A DNA stretch of 34,528 nucleotides. It comes from CAJQND01 sp051010055 (GTDB taxonomy: Bacteria; Pseudomonadota; Alphaproteobacteria; Rhizobiales; CAJQND01). The notes below the pieces were generated by a model, which was not told where the DNA came from, made no database searches, and saw only the letters and a program-made list of their open reading frames with translations. Shown here in pieces: positions 23,444-31,394 of the stretch. Both the position numbers and the translations under genes were made by a program. Each line of letters starts with the position of its first letter. Position 1 is the stretch's first letter. The stretch is from positions 1-34,528 of the forward strand of contig JBPCVY010000003.1 in NCBI GenBank assembly GCA_051010055.1, read 5' to 3'.

Positions 23444-23467
23444 TTTGATTTATGGTCAGGAATCAAA
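23444..23467. other. Inverted repeat between GDPD and HdeD-like genes
   Basis: TTTGATT (23444-23450) and AATCAAA (23461-23467) pair around 10 bases, shortly after the GDPD stop. No T run follows. It could be a weak RNA hairpin or an operator for the next gene. Confidence 0.3.
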
Positions 23468-23533
23468 GTTAAATGCTTGTCAGAATCCGCTGAAAACTTG
23501 AAAAGCGTCACATTTCACGCGCTAGGGGGAGAG

Positions 23534-24082
23534 ATGAGCGAACAAGTACCTGAGGTCATCAAAGAGAAGTCGACCTATTTTATCGTTTCCGGCATCTTTT
23601 TTATTATCGGGGGCACCTTGGCGATCCTCATGCCTATCGCCTCAACCCTCGCCGTCAAACTGGTCATCGGCTCAATTCTTATTGTGATGGGTCTTGTCGG
23701 CATTGCGCAGTCTTTCGGCATCAAACGCTGGCTGGGCTTTTTCTGGAATTTGGCCATCGGCATCATTTTCCTGATTGCCGGTTTTTATCTTCTGTCGAGC
23801 CCGCTAAGGGGCGTGTTGACGCTCACATTGCTGGTTGCGCTTACGTTCATTGCCCAGGGTATTTTGGAGTTCTTCTATGGCTTCCAGATGCGTCCGGCAG
23901 AAGGGGCGAACTGGATTATCATCAGCGGTATTATCTCCGCGGTTGCCGGTGTGCTTATATTCATGGGGCTGCCGGGAACAGGTGCGTGGGTGCTGGGCTT
24001 TCTGGCCGGCATCAGCCTGCTGTCCACCGGCTTTTCCAATATAGCACTTGGCATGGCGGGCCGCAGGGCAAAACGGGCTTAG
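23534..24082 (+). CDS. HdeD-family (DUF308) membrane protein
   Basis: This 182-residue protein is almost entirely six hydrophobic segments arranged as repeating pairs. The opening YFIVSGIFFIIGGTLAILMP and the middle GFFWNLAIGIIFLIAGFYLL are typical of the HdeD/DUF308 family. HdeD takes part in acid resistance in E. coli, but most homologues have no proven role. I chose the ATG at 23534 because GGGGAGAG precedes it directly; the frame is open further upstream but without a ribosome site. Its company, membrane GDPD before and DUF502 after, suggests inner-membrane or stress maintenance. Confidence 0.85.
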   Translation: MSEQVPEVIKEKSTYFIVSGIFFIIGGTLAILMPIASTLAVKLVIGSILIVMGLVGIAQSFGIKRWLGFFWNLAIGIIFLIAGFYLLSSPLRGVLTLTLLVALTFIAQGILEFFYGFQMRPAEGANWIIISGIISAVAGVLIFMGLPGTGAWVLGFLAGISLLSTGFSNIALGMAGRRAKRA

Positions 24083-24117
24083 CCGAAAGTCCAGCCGCAG
24101 CAGGCGCACTTTTGCGC

Positions 24118-24139
24118 TATCTTAGTGCGGGGTAAGATA
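24118..24139. other. Inverted repeat between HdeD-like and DUF502 genes
   Basis: TATCTTA (24118-24124) and TAAGATA (24133-24139) are exact inverted repeats with an 8-base centre (GTGCGGGG), followed by AAAA rather than T. It may be an operator or a hairpin 40 bp before the DUF502 start. Confidence 0.4.
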
Positions 24140-24179
24140 AAAACACCAAGCACTTTTGGGGGCGGCTGGATTTCGCAAA

Positions 24180-24917
24180 ATGACCAAGTTACTGGGATCG
24201 ATTTTTAGAACCTTTGTTGCCGGGGCGCTTGCCATATTGCCTATCGCCTTAACGGTGATGATTGTGGTTTGGCTTGGGCGGCTTTTGCACGATTATGCGG
24301 GGCCGGGAAGCCTCATAGGCAAGGGCGTTGCGCAAATCGGATTCGTGTTGGCGCCAAGCGATGCCTGGGCCTATTTTTTCGGCATCGCGGTCATTCCCAT
24401 AGGCATCTATTTCATCGGTTTGTTTTTTCAAACGAGCGTCGCACAGCAAATCAACAATGCGGTTGACCGGTTTGTGGCGCGCATCCCTCTGGTGGGCAGC
24501 ATCTATGGGCTGACGAACCGTTTTGCAGCAATTCTCGATCAGGAAGATGATGTCGATCTGAAATCCATGAGCCCGGTATGGGTAACCTTCGGTGGTGAGC
24601 GAGGGGTGTCGGTGTTGGCGCTCATGTCAACCGCCGACATTGTAATGATTGATGGCAAAAGCCATCACATTGTCCTGGTGCCATCTGCGCCTATCCCGGT
24701 TGGTGGCGGGCTGGTTTTCGTTCCCACAGACTGGGTGCGCCCGGCAGAATTCGGGGTTGAGGCGCTGACCAATATTTATGTTTCCATGGGCGTGGCGGCG
24801 CCGCAATACCTGGAAACGCTTAATGATGATAAGATAAAGCCCGCCGAAACAAAGAAGCTGCCGGCGAAGAAAAAACGCGCCCGCCCGGCAAAGAAACCCG
24901 TTTCGAAGAAGGCGTGA
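24180..24917 (+). CDS. DUF502-family membrane protein with lysine-rich tail
   Basis: This 245-residue protein has the two N-terminal membrane helices and soluble domain of DUF502: RTFVAGALAILPIALTVMIV (about 10-29), a second helix near 65-85 and the PLVGSIYGLTNRF motif typical of the family. The last 28 residues or so are a run of lysine, alanine and proline (PAKKKRARPAKKPVSKKA), like the basic tails of bacterial histone-H1-like proteins. DUF502 members are widespread but their role is unknown. I chose the ATG at 24180, where the hydrophobic region begins promptly. It ends 9 bp before the convergent DMT gene. Confidence 0.83.
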   Translation: MTKLLGSIFRTFVAGALAILPIALTVMIVVWLGRLLHDYAGPGSLIGKGVAQIGFVLAPSDAWAYFFGIAVIPIGIYFIGLFFQTSVAQQINNAVDRFVARIPLVGSIYGLTNRFAAILDQEDDVDLKSMSPVWVTFGGERGVSVLALMSTADIVMIDGKSHHIVLVPSAPIPVGGGLVFVPTDWVRPAEFGVEALTNIYVSMGVAAPQYLETLNDDKIKPAETKKLPAKKKRARPAKKPVSKKA

Positions 24918-24926
24918 CTTCGGGTC

Positions 24927-25835
24927 TTATGCAGCGCTTTTTTCCCCGGTTTGGGCAGGCCCCAGAACCTCGATGAGCCCGGCGGCGACAATGAGCGCAG
25001 CCCCCAGCATTTCAGGCCTGGAAAGATACTCGCCAGCCAAAAGCGGGGCAGAAATGCCCGCAACGATAACCTCCGACATCATCAAAATGCCAGTGCGCCC
25101 GGGCGATACCCGCTGGGCTGCCCAGAAAATTGCAAACAGGCTCGGCACAACAAGCAGGACGTAAAAGAAGATGATGGCCGGGAGCGCCTCCCAAAACACA
25201 CCGATGGCGGGCACCTGTCCTGCCGATGTTCCCGCTATCGCGATGGCCAGCAGGGTCACCAAAGTGCCGAACAGATATTGCGAGGGAACACTGTCGGACG
25301 GCCCGATATGTGGCCAGCGCCGCAGCCCGGTTGCGCCAAAGCCCCAGAATACCCCGGACATAAATCCGGCAAGATCACCCACATTAAGTGGATTGGCCGA
25401 ACTGCCGCCAGCTGAAAGCATTAAAAAGAGCCCGGCAAATCCAACTGCAATGGCCGCCCACCTTTGCCACCCGGCACGCTCTTTCAATATGAGGAATGCG
25501 AAAAGCGTCGACCAGATGGGCGTGAGATAAAACAGCAGTGTTGCCCGCATGATGCTGGTGTAAATGAGGCCGATGGAATAACAAACCAGACCCAACCCGG
25601 TCATCAATCCGATGATCGCGATGGCGGCGGCTTCACGCTGAATGATTTTGCGCCGGTGAAAAGCCAAAGGAAAAAGGGCAACAAGCGGCACAATGTTGAT
25701 TGCGAAAATCGACCACAGACCGTTAAGGCCAGCAGCTTCGATATACCGCAACGGCAGCCAGTAAAGTCCCCAAAGGGCAGCGCCAACGAAAATCACCGCC
25801 CCGGGAAACCATGCGCTTTTATGTATGTCGTTCAT
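24927..25835 (-). CDS. DMT-superfamily (EamA) transporter
   Basis: This 302-residue protein has about ten hydrophobic segments in two EamA repeats. Stretches such as FVGAALWGLYWLPLRYIEAAGL at the start and LLFYLTPIWSTLFAFLILKERAGW (the conserved end of the first repeat) are characteristic. Members move metabolites, amino acids or drugs across the inner membrane, often outward. The ATG at 25835 puts the first helix near the N-terminus, so I rejected longer upstream starts, which read through the neighbouring promoter region. It is divergent from the 2-hydroxyacid dehydrogenase gene across about 225 bp. Substrate is unknown. Confidence 0.88.
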   Translation of the reverse strand: MNDIHKSAWFPGAVIFVGAALWGLYWLPLRYIEAAGLNGLWSIFAINIVPLVALFPLAFHRRKIIQREAAAIAIIGLMTGLGLVCYSIGLIYTSIMRATLLFYLTPIWSTLFAFLILKERAGWQRWAAIAVGFAGLFLMLSAGGSSANPLNVGDLAGFMSGVFWGFGATGLRRWPHIGPSDSVPSQYLFGTLVTLLAIAIAGTSAGQVPAIGVFWEALPAIIFFYVLLVVPSLFAIFWAAQRVSPGRTGILMMSEVIVAGISAPLLAGEYLSRPEMLGAALIVAAGLIEVLGPAQTGEKSAA

Positions 25836-26060
25836 GCGGGATTTCCCAAAAAAAACCGCCTCAGCCATACGTGCCAGTGAGTTGCAAGACGTGCACCGGT
25901 TTCCTTGTGCCACCGATTTTACCTGCGGACAATCTCGAATATGCGTCTGCGAAATTCCCGCCCTGGCATGGCGGAATAAAGTTCGTCGAAGCCAATCTTC
26001 CAGCGTGGCTTCAACTGAACTAAGCTGGCGCCAGCAAACAAGAAAGAGGGTGCAGGCGTG

Positions 26061-27023
26061 ATGAAAATTCTGGTGACAGGTGCTGTTGGGTTTGACGAAG
26101 TGCCGGGGCTTAAAGAATTTACACAAGGGTGCGATGTGTGCTTCGTCACGGACGGCGCCGGGCTGGAGAAAAATTTAGTCGGAACCGAGGTGCTGTTTGG
26201 CTGGGATTTCAGAGGGGCGCAACTTTCTGATTACTGGGATCTGGCAGCGGATCTGAAATGGATCCATTGGTGCGGGGCGGGCGTTGACGGCATTTTGTTC
26301 GATGAACTTTCAAACAGCAACGTAGTCGTGACCAACGCAAAAGGTGTTTTTGACCGAGCCATGGCGGAATATGTGCTCGGCCTGATATTGATGCAGGCCA
26401 AGGAGCTGCCCGTGGCCATGGATTTACAGCGCAATCGAAAATGGGAACTGCTGGTCGCGAAAAATATTAAAGACTGCCACGCGGTGATCTTCGGCGTGGG
26501 CTCGATTGGCCGTGAAACCGCCCGGCTGCTTAAAGCCGCCGGGATGAAGGTTTCAGGTGTTGGCAGAACGCCAAGAAGTGAGGATGCCGATTTCGGAACC
26601 ATCTATGGGAAAGATGACCGGCTCAGCCTTGCGGGGCAAGCTGACTGGGTGGTGGCTATATTGCCTTCAACGACTCAAACCAAAGGTTATTTCGATACTG
26701 AGTTTTTCTCAGCGATGAAATCGTCCGGCCGGTTCATAAACCTTGGCCGGGGCGATGCGGTCATTGAACCAGCTCTTATTGCAGCACTGGAATCGGGTGT
26801 GATCGCAGGCGCAGCCCTGGATGTTTTCGCCAACGAGCCGCTTCCAAAAGATGACCCGTTGTGGCAGGCGCCCAATCTCATCATCACGCCGCACATCTCA
26901 AGTTACTACCATGGTTATCTTGAAGATTTGGTCGGGCAGTTTCGTGAAAATCTTCAACGTTACCAGCGCGGTGAGCCGTTGCTCAATCTGATCGACAAGA
27001 AGTTGGGTTACTCCGCGCACTAG
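26061..27023 (+). CDS. D-isomer-specific 2-hydroxyacid dehydrogenase
   Basis: This 320-residue enzyme has the family's Rossmann motif FGVGSIG (G145, G147, G150) and catalytic triad: R230 (INLGRGD), E259 (ANEP) and H278 (TPHIS). These enzymes reduce 2-oxoacids to D-2-hydroxyacids with NAD(P)H or run the reverse. A GTG lies directly before the ATG at 26061; I took the ATG. It sits next to a TRAP importer and a sugar-acid cluster, so a role in oxidising or reducing a 2-hydroxy or 2-keto acid from that pathway is likely, perhaps in the glyoxylate/hydroxypyruvate-reductase group. The exact substrate cannot be told. Confidence 0.9.
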   Translation: MKILVTGAVGFDEVPGLKEFTQGCDVCFVTDGAGLEKNLVGTEVLFGWDFRGAQLSDYWDLAADLKWIHWCGAGVDGILFDELSNSNVVVTNAKGVFDRAMAEYVLGLILMQAKELPVAMDLQRNRKWELLVAKNIKDCHAVIFGVGSIGRETARLLKAAGMKVSGVGRTPRSEDADFGTIYGKDDRLSLAGQADWVVAILPSTTQTKGYFDTEFFSAMKSSGRFINLGRGDAVIEPALIAALESGVIAGAALDVFANEPLPKDDPLWQAPNLIITPHISSYYHGYLEDLVGQFRENLQRYQRGEPLLNLIDKKLGYSAH

Positions 27024-27094
27024 GGTGCGAATATGCGGCTACTTTATTCTCAAGCATTACTTTTTGCCTATTGTCCATGTGCGGGCGATCTGTC

Positions 27095-27106
27095 AATGTA
27101 TACGTT
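27095..27106. promoter_or_regulatory. AATGTATACGTT near-palindrome upstream of TRAP operon
   Basis: The 12 bases are palindromic apart from one position pair. The first ten (AATGTATACG) recur exactly at 34390-34399 in the divergent enolase/UxaA promoter. GTATAC-centred sites are typical of GntR/FadR-type regulators of TRAP and sugar-acid operons. It lies 99 bp before the binding-protein start. No GntR gene is in the window. Confidence 0.5.
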
Positions 27107-27204
27107 CTTTGGGGGCGGTTCACATGATGGAACGGCCAGCATCCGAAGCAAGAAGCTGAAAAAGTGAGAACTGCGGCGATTAGCCGTTTATATGGGAGGA
27201 AGGA

Positions 27205-28254
27205 ATGAAGCTTTTTAGTAAAGCCGTCATGGCGGCTGTACTGACGACTGGCATTGCATCGCTGTCATTTAGCCCTGCTGATGCGAAGAAAGTTCGTTGG
27301 AAAATGCACGCGGCGTTTGGACAGAACGTTGCCGTGATTGGCCCCCCGCCTTTGCGCGTTTCCAAAGCGGTGGACAGAATGTCTGGCGGCGAATTCAAGA
27401 TTAAGGTGTTTGAACCTGGTGCACTGGTTGGCGGTTATGCCTATTACGATCCGGTGTCGCAGGGCGCCATTGACGCTGCCTGGGGCACACCTGGTGCGAA
27501 CCAGGGTAAGAACTCTGCATTTGCGTTCCTGTCAACCTGGCCGTTTGGCCCGGCTGCACCGGAATTTGCTGCCTGGATGATCCATGGCGGCGGAGTGAAG
27601 CTTGCAGAAGAACTCTATGCACGCGACAACATTAAATATCTCCTGTGTGGCATGATCCCGCCGGAAACCTCTGGCTGGTTCCGCACGGAAATCACCGACC
27701 TTAGCCAGCTGAAGGGCATGAAAATGCGCTTCTTCGGCATGGGCGCGAAGGTGATGCAGAAGTTTGGTGTGTCAACGCAGCAATTGGCCGGTGGCGATAT
27801 CTACCCAGCGCTTGAGCTTGGCACGATTGACGCAACCGAATTCTCCATGCCGGCAATCGACCGTTCATACGGTTTCTACCAGATCGCGAAGTTTAACTAC
27901 TTCCCTGGCTGGCATCAGCAATCGACATCGAATGAATTACTGGTGAACGTGGAGAAGTGGAAAGCACTGCCGGACTCGCATCAGGCAATGCTGGAGACCG
28001 CTTGTCACGCTCAGATCGCCGAAATGATCGCCGATGGTGAAGCATCGCAATTCCAGGCCATGCTCGATAACGAAAAAGATGGCGTCAAAAACATGTCTTG
28101 GCCGTCTGAAACTATCGACAAGTTCCGCGCTGCCTGGGATGAAGTTCTGAAAGAAGAACTTGGCGCAAATCCAGACGTGAAAAAAGTTTGGGATTCCTTT
28201 TCATCGTTCCATGAAAAATATAAAGTTTGGGGCGAAAAAGGTTACCTCAAATAG
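27205..28254 (+). CDS. TRAP transporter solute-binding protein (DctP/TakP-like)
   Basis: This 349-residue protein has an N-terminal Sec signal (residues 1-27, cleavage after ADA), then the binding fold VRWKMHAAFGQNVAVIGPPP. It has GLKGMK-type (QLKGMKMRFFGMGAKVMQKFG) and GTIDATEFSMPAIDRSYGF stretches that are characteristic of the mannitol/chloroaromatic or 2-oxoacid TRAP subgroup (COG4663). GGGAGGAAGGA precedes the ATG, the strongest ribosome site in the window. It binds its solute in the periplasm and delivers it to the two membrane subunits encoded downstream. The neighbouring genes suggest a sugar acid or 2-keto/2-hydroxy acid. A hairpin follows the stop codon. Confidence 0.92.
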   Translation: MKLFSKAVMAAVLTTGIASLSFSPADAKKVRWKMHAAFGQNVAVIGPPPLRVSKAVDRMSGGEFKIKVFEPGALVGGYAYYDPVSQGAIDAAWGTPGANQGKNSAFAFLSTWPFGPAAPEFAAWMIHGGGVKLAEELYARDNIKYLLCGMIPPETSGWFRTEITDLSQLKGMKMRFFGMGAKVMQKFGVSTQQLAGGDIYPALELGTIDATEFSMPAIDRSYGFYQIAKFNYFPGWHQQSTSNELLVNVEKWKALPDSHQAMLETACHAQIAEMIADGEASQFQAMLDNEKDGVKNMSWPSETIDKFRAAWDEVLKEELGANPDVKKVWDSFSSFHEKYKVWGEKGYLK

Positions 28255-28266
28255 AATAAACAAGAA

Positions 28267-28307
28267 CCAGGCCGTCCTGATTTAGGGCGGCCTGGATTGC
28301 CTTTTTT
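28267..28307 (+). terminator. Stem-loop with T run after TRAP binding-protein gene
   Basis: CCAGGCCG (28267-28274) pairs with CGGCCTGG (28288-28295), with a further TCC/GGG-type inner contact. A run of six T begins at 28302. It lies between the binding-protein and small permease genes and may partly terminate or protect the message, keeping the binding protein in excess over the permeases. Confidence 0.65.
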
Positions 28308-28436
28308 ATGGATTCGGGCAGGTGCGGGCGATCGAGATTGGGGGATGAGTGCTGAAACTGTTTTTTCGTGCACATCCGCTGGCGGGCGGAAACGCTTCTG
28401 GCCCGGTACCCCGCCACAAAAAGGATTGATGCGGAT

Positions 28437-29114
28437 ATGTCCTCTCTTTTAAAGATCGCGGGTGTGCTTGATTATTTCCCGCGTACGCTCGGCAGGTATG
28501 CCGGGTGGCTGATCTTGCCGCTTATCTTCGTCATCATGTTTGACGTGATCACGCGCAAGATTGACTTCTTCCGCATCGGTATGTCCGAGCTTACCTGGTA
28601 CTGGCTGATCGAGCCGATCAAGCTGCAAGACATGGAGTGGCATTTGCACGGGGTCTTGCTGTTGATGTCCTTTGGCCTCGGCTACTTGATGAATTCCCAT
28701 GTGCGCGTCGATATTTTCCGCGAAATGCTGCCGCGCCGGAAACAGGCCTGGGTGGAGTTCTGGGGCCTGGCGTTGATGGCCATACCTTATTGTCTTTTGA
28801 TCACATATTTTGCCTGGAAGTTCGTCGCGCTTTCCTTTTCGCAAGGGGAAGGCTCGGAGTCCCTTACCGGTATACCCAACCGCTATATCGTTAAATCGTT
28901 CACCGTTATTGGTTTTGGACTTTTGTTGAGCGCATGCATTGCCACCTTCTTGCGTCTTTGGGTTTATTTGTTCGGAAATGATGAGGAGAAGGAACAAGCG
29001 CTTGACGTTTTGGCGATTTTCCCGGCGGAGATTTCTGTCGAGGCCGTTGCTGAGACAATTCCCGGGATTGAAGATGACCCGCTGCACATAACCGACAAGA
29101 AAGAGGAGGACTGA
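28437..29114 (+). CDS. TRAP transporter small permease (DctQ-like)
   Basis: This 225-residue protein has four hydrophobic segments: WLILPLIFVIMFDVITRKIDF near 22-42, LHGVLLLMSFGLGYLMNSHVRVDIF in the second and two more before a long acidic tail. The VRVDIF motif after the second helix is the DctQ signature. The start at 28437 has AAGGA upstream and places the first helix early; the upstream extension of the frame lacks family character. It bridges the binding protein and the large permease in the inner membrane. It precedes the large permease by 3 bp. Confidence 0.88.
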   Translation: MSSLLKIAGVLDYFPRTLGRYAGWLILPLIFVIMFDVITRKIDFFRIGMSELTWYWLIEPIKLQDMEWHLHGVLLLMSFGLGYLMNSHVRVDIFREMLPRRKQAWVEFWGLALMAIPYCLLITYFAWKFVALSFSQGEGSESLTGIPNRYIVKSFTVIGFGLLLSACIATFLRLWVYLFGNDEEKEQALDVLAIFPAEISVEAVAETIPGIEDDPLHITDKKEED

Positions 29115-29117
29115 TCC

Positions 29118-30710
29118 ATGGGTGAAGTCCTTCACGACCATTTCAGCGAGTACCTTGGCGCTTACATGTTCCTCGCCCTCGGGCTGGTTATATTTACAGG
29201 CCTGCCGGTGGCGTTCGCCATTGGCGGCATCGCCCTCATCTTCGGCTTCATCGGCATTTGGTTTGAGCTGATTTCGGTCAATGAGTTTTTCATCGTTCTG
29301 CCACGCATTTGGGGCGGCGATGGTTCGAGTGGCGCAATTCAGAACCCGGTTCTGGTCGCCATTCCCTGTTTTATCTTTATGGGCACCATGCTCGAGCGCT
29401 CGCGGGTTGCCGCAGACCTTTTGCATATTCTGCAGGTGATGCTGCGCAGGGTTCCTGGCGGACTGGCGCTGTCGGTGACTGTCATGGGAACCATTATGGC
29501 TGCCACCACTGGCATTATCGGTGCATCGGTTGTGATGATGACATTGCTTGCCCTGCCGACCATGCTGGCCCAGCGCTATGACACCTCGCTCGCAACCGGC
29601 ACGCTTGCGGCCAGCGCAACACTTGGCATTCTTATTCCGCCATCCATCATGCTGGTGCTCATGGCCAACCTGTTGGCTGTTTCTGTGGGCAATCTTTTCG
29701 TTGGCGCCATCTTCCCCGGGCTGATCCTGTCAGGGCTTTACTTTATCTATATCCTGGTTATCAGCTCGATGAGGCCTGAGCGCGCACCGCCGATCGACCA
29801 GGCCGATATTGATATGGATCCCACGAATGTAGGGCAACGAAATCAATATCTTATGCTCATTGGCGGAATCATCGCCTCATCAGCGTTCTTCCAGTATGCA
29901 GGCTTGATGCAGGGCATCAACTGGAACCTCACCGCGTTTCTGCTGATTTTCGCTGCTTCAATGATTTATGGCAAGCGCGCCAGGAACACCTATTTCGGCG
30001 CCGTGCTGAAGGGCTTTATTCCACCCATATTCCTCGTGGTGCTGGTGCTTGGCTCTATCTTTGCCGGTTGGGCAACACCAACGGAAGCTGCAGGTGTCGG
30101 CGCATTCGGCTCGATTGTGCTAGCTCTCTTCAACCAAACTCTCAACAAGGAAGTCTTGAGCGATGTTGTTTTCAGGACAACTCTGACAACAGCGATGATC
30201 TTCCTCATCTTCGCCGGTGCAACGACGTTTTCCTATATCTTCCGCGCGCTTTACGGTGAAGATTTGATCATCGAGTTCATAGAATGGTTGAACTTGAACC
30301 CATGGGGCCTGTTGTTCATTCTCATGGGCGTTGTGTTCCTTCTCGGGTTCTTCTTCGACTGGATCGAAATCACGCTCATCATCCTGCCGGTGTTTGCACC
30401 GGTGGTGAAAGCGATGGCGCCTGAGTTTGCCGGTCACATCGGCCTGGAAGGCGCTCCGTTTGCGATGGTGCAGAACCAGGCGATCTACTGGTTCGCAATC
30501 CTTGTCGCCATTAATTTGCAAACGTCATTCCTTACGCCGCCATTCGGCTTTGCGCTGTTCTATATGAAGGGCGTTGCGCCGGCAGAAGTGAAGATGCAGG
30601 AAATCTACCGCGGCATCATTCCGTTCGTGATCCTGCAGCTGATCGGCTTGATGACCGTCGTTTACTGGCCACAGATTACCCTTTGGCTGCCATCGATAAT
30701 GCTGGATTGA
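29118..30710 (+). CDS. TRAP transporter large permease (DctM-like)
   Basis: This 530-residue membrane protein shows the DctM pattern: FTGLPVAFAIGGIALIFGF near the start, the VLVAIPCFIFMGTMLERS motif, MAATTGIIGASVVMMTLLALP and late helices with LGFFFDWIEITLIILPVF. It is longer than many DctM (about 430), as in the COG4664 mannitol/chloroaromatic class, and matches the COG4663 binding protein in type. It carries the solute inward using a sodium or proton gradient. The ATG follows 3 bp after the small permease stop. A bidirectional terminator ends the operon. Confidence 0.93.
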   Translation: MGEVLHDHFSEYLGAYMFLALGLVIFTGLPVAFAIGGIALIFGFIGIWFELISVNEFFIVLPRIWGGDGSSGAIQNPVLVAIPCFIFMGTMLERSRVAADLLHILQVMLRRVPGGLALSVTVMGTIMAATTGIIGASVVMMTLLALPTMLAQRYDTSLATGTLAASATLGILIPPSIMLVLMANLLAVSVGNLFVGAIFPGLILSGLYFIYILVISSMRPERAPPIDQADIDMDPTNVGQRNQYLMLIGGIIASSAFFQYAGLMQGINWNLTAFLLIFAASMIYGKRARNTYFGAVLKGFIPPIFLVVLVLGSIFAGWATPTEAAGVGAFGSIVLALFNQTLNKEVLSDVVFRTTLTTAMIFLIFAGATTFSYIFRALYGEDLIIEFIEWLNLNPWGLLFILMGVVFLLGFFFDWIEITLIILPVFAPVVKAMAPEFAGHIGLEGAPFAMVQNQAIYWFAILVAINLQTSFLTPPFGFALFYMKGVAPAEVKMQEIYRGIIPFVILQLIGLMTVVYWPQITLWLPSIMLD

Positions 30711-30738
30711 CGAAGTTCCTGCCATAATTGGGACTGAG

Positions 30739-30774
30739 AAATGAACCGGCGTCTTGCGGCGCCGGTTTTCATTT
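30739..30774. terminator. Bidirectional terminator between TRAP and deaminase genes
   Basis: AACCGGCG (30744-30751) pairs exactly with CGCCGGTT (30760-30767). The stem can extend outward through AAATG and CATTT with a two-base bulge, giving an A run on one side and T-rich sequence on the other. It serves both the rightward TRAP operon and the leftward deaminase operon, and overlaps the deaminase stop codon. Confidence 0.8.
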
Positions 30775-31368
30775 CAATGGGATTTCTTTCGCGCCCTTGT
30801 TGGCTTGATAGGTGGCAGACATTTCGGCGTATGTTGTCTCCAGCGCCTCAACGCGGGATTTGAATTCTGTCTGGCGGGCACTGTCACATTCGCTGATCAA
30901 CTCAGACAATGCATGGCTTGACCAATAGTGATTGGTTTTGTTGTAGCCGCCGGGCTCCAGGCTGAAGAGTTCCTTCAAAATTTTCAGATCATGGGGAATG
31001 TTGAAGGAATCACGCGAATCTTCATGGCTGAAAAGATAAGTAAAATTGTCATAGCCGCCCCACGTAATTGCCGACATACACATGGTGCACGGTTCATGGG
31101 TAGAAAAGAAGATGCACTCAGATGGGGCAGGACGTTGATCCGCTGGAAGTTCATAAAGCAGTTTAAGCGTGTGGACTTCACCGTGCCAAAGAGGGTTCCC
31201 GGTTTCATTGTTTGTACCGGCCACCACCAGCGAAAGATCGTCTTTGCGCAAGATCGCTGCGCCGAAAACTTTATTGCCGTTTTGCACGCCTTGGCGGGTG
31301 AGCGGCACGATATCCTGCTCGGCCACCTTCAGAAGGTGGTCAACAAGCTGTTCGTTGGTGTGCGTCAT
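30769..31368 (-). CDS. Cytidine/nucleoside deaminase-fold protein
   Basis: This 199-residue protein has the zinc deaminase signature: H62 and catalytic E64 in WHGEVHTL, then P93-C94 and C97 in HEPCTMCMSAI. The fold includes cytidine, guanine, creatinine-like and tRNA adenosine deaminases. The VPLTRQGVQNGNKVFGAAIL start fits free nucleoside or base deaminases of the CMP/dCMP type. The C-terminal 60-70 residues lack a motif I recognise. I used the ATG at 31368. It is the last gene of the leftward enolase/aldolase operon, 26 bp after the stop of the enolase-superfamily gene, which is odd company for a deaminase. It may act on an amine or amidine of the same pathway. Confidence 0.8.
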   Translation of the reverse strand: MTHTNEQLVDHLLKVAEQDIVPLTRQGVQNGNKVFGAAILRKDDLSLVVAGTNNETGNPLWHGEVHTLKLLYELPADQRPAPSECIFFSTHEPCTMCMSAITWGGYDNFTYLFSHEDSRDSFNIPHDLKILKELFSLEPGGYNKTNHYWSSHALSELISECDSARQTEFKSRVEALETTYAEMSATYQANKGAKEIPLK

Positions 31369-31394
31369 GGAACTCGATCCTCTGGTTTGATCCT

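Noticed and set aside
25836..26126. 97-residue N-terminal extension of the DMT transporter
   Set aside because: It would overlap the dehydrogenase promoter and start, is cysteine- and histidine-rich without family resemblance, and puts the first membrane helix too far in.
28449..29426. 325-codon minus-strand frame across the TRAP permease genes
   Set aside because: It spans the junction of two well-supported rightward genes, is unusually polar and shows no domain; antisense shadow.
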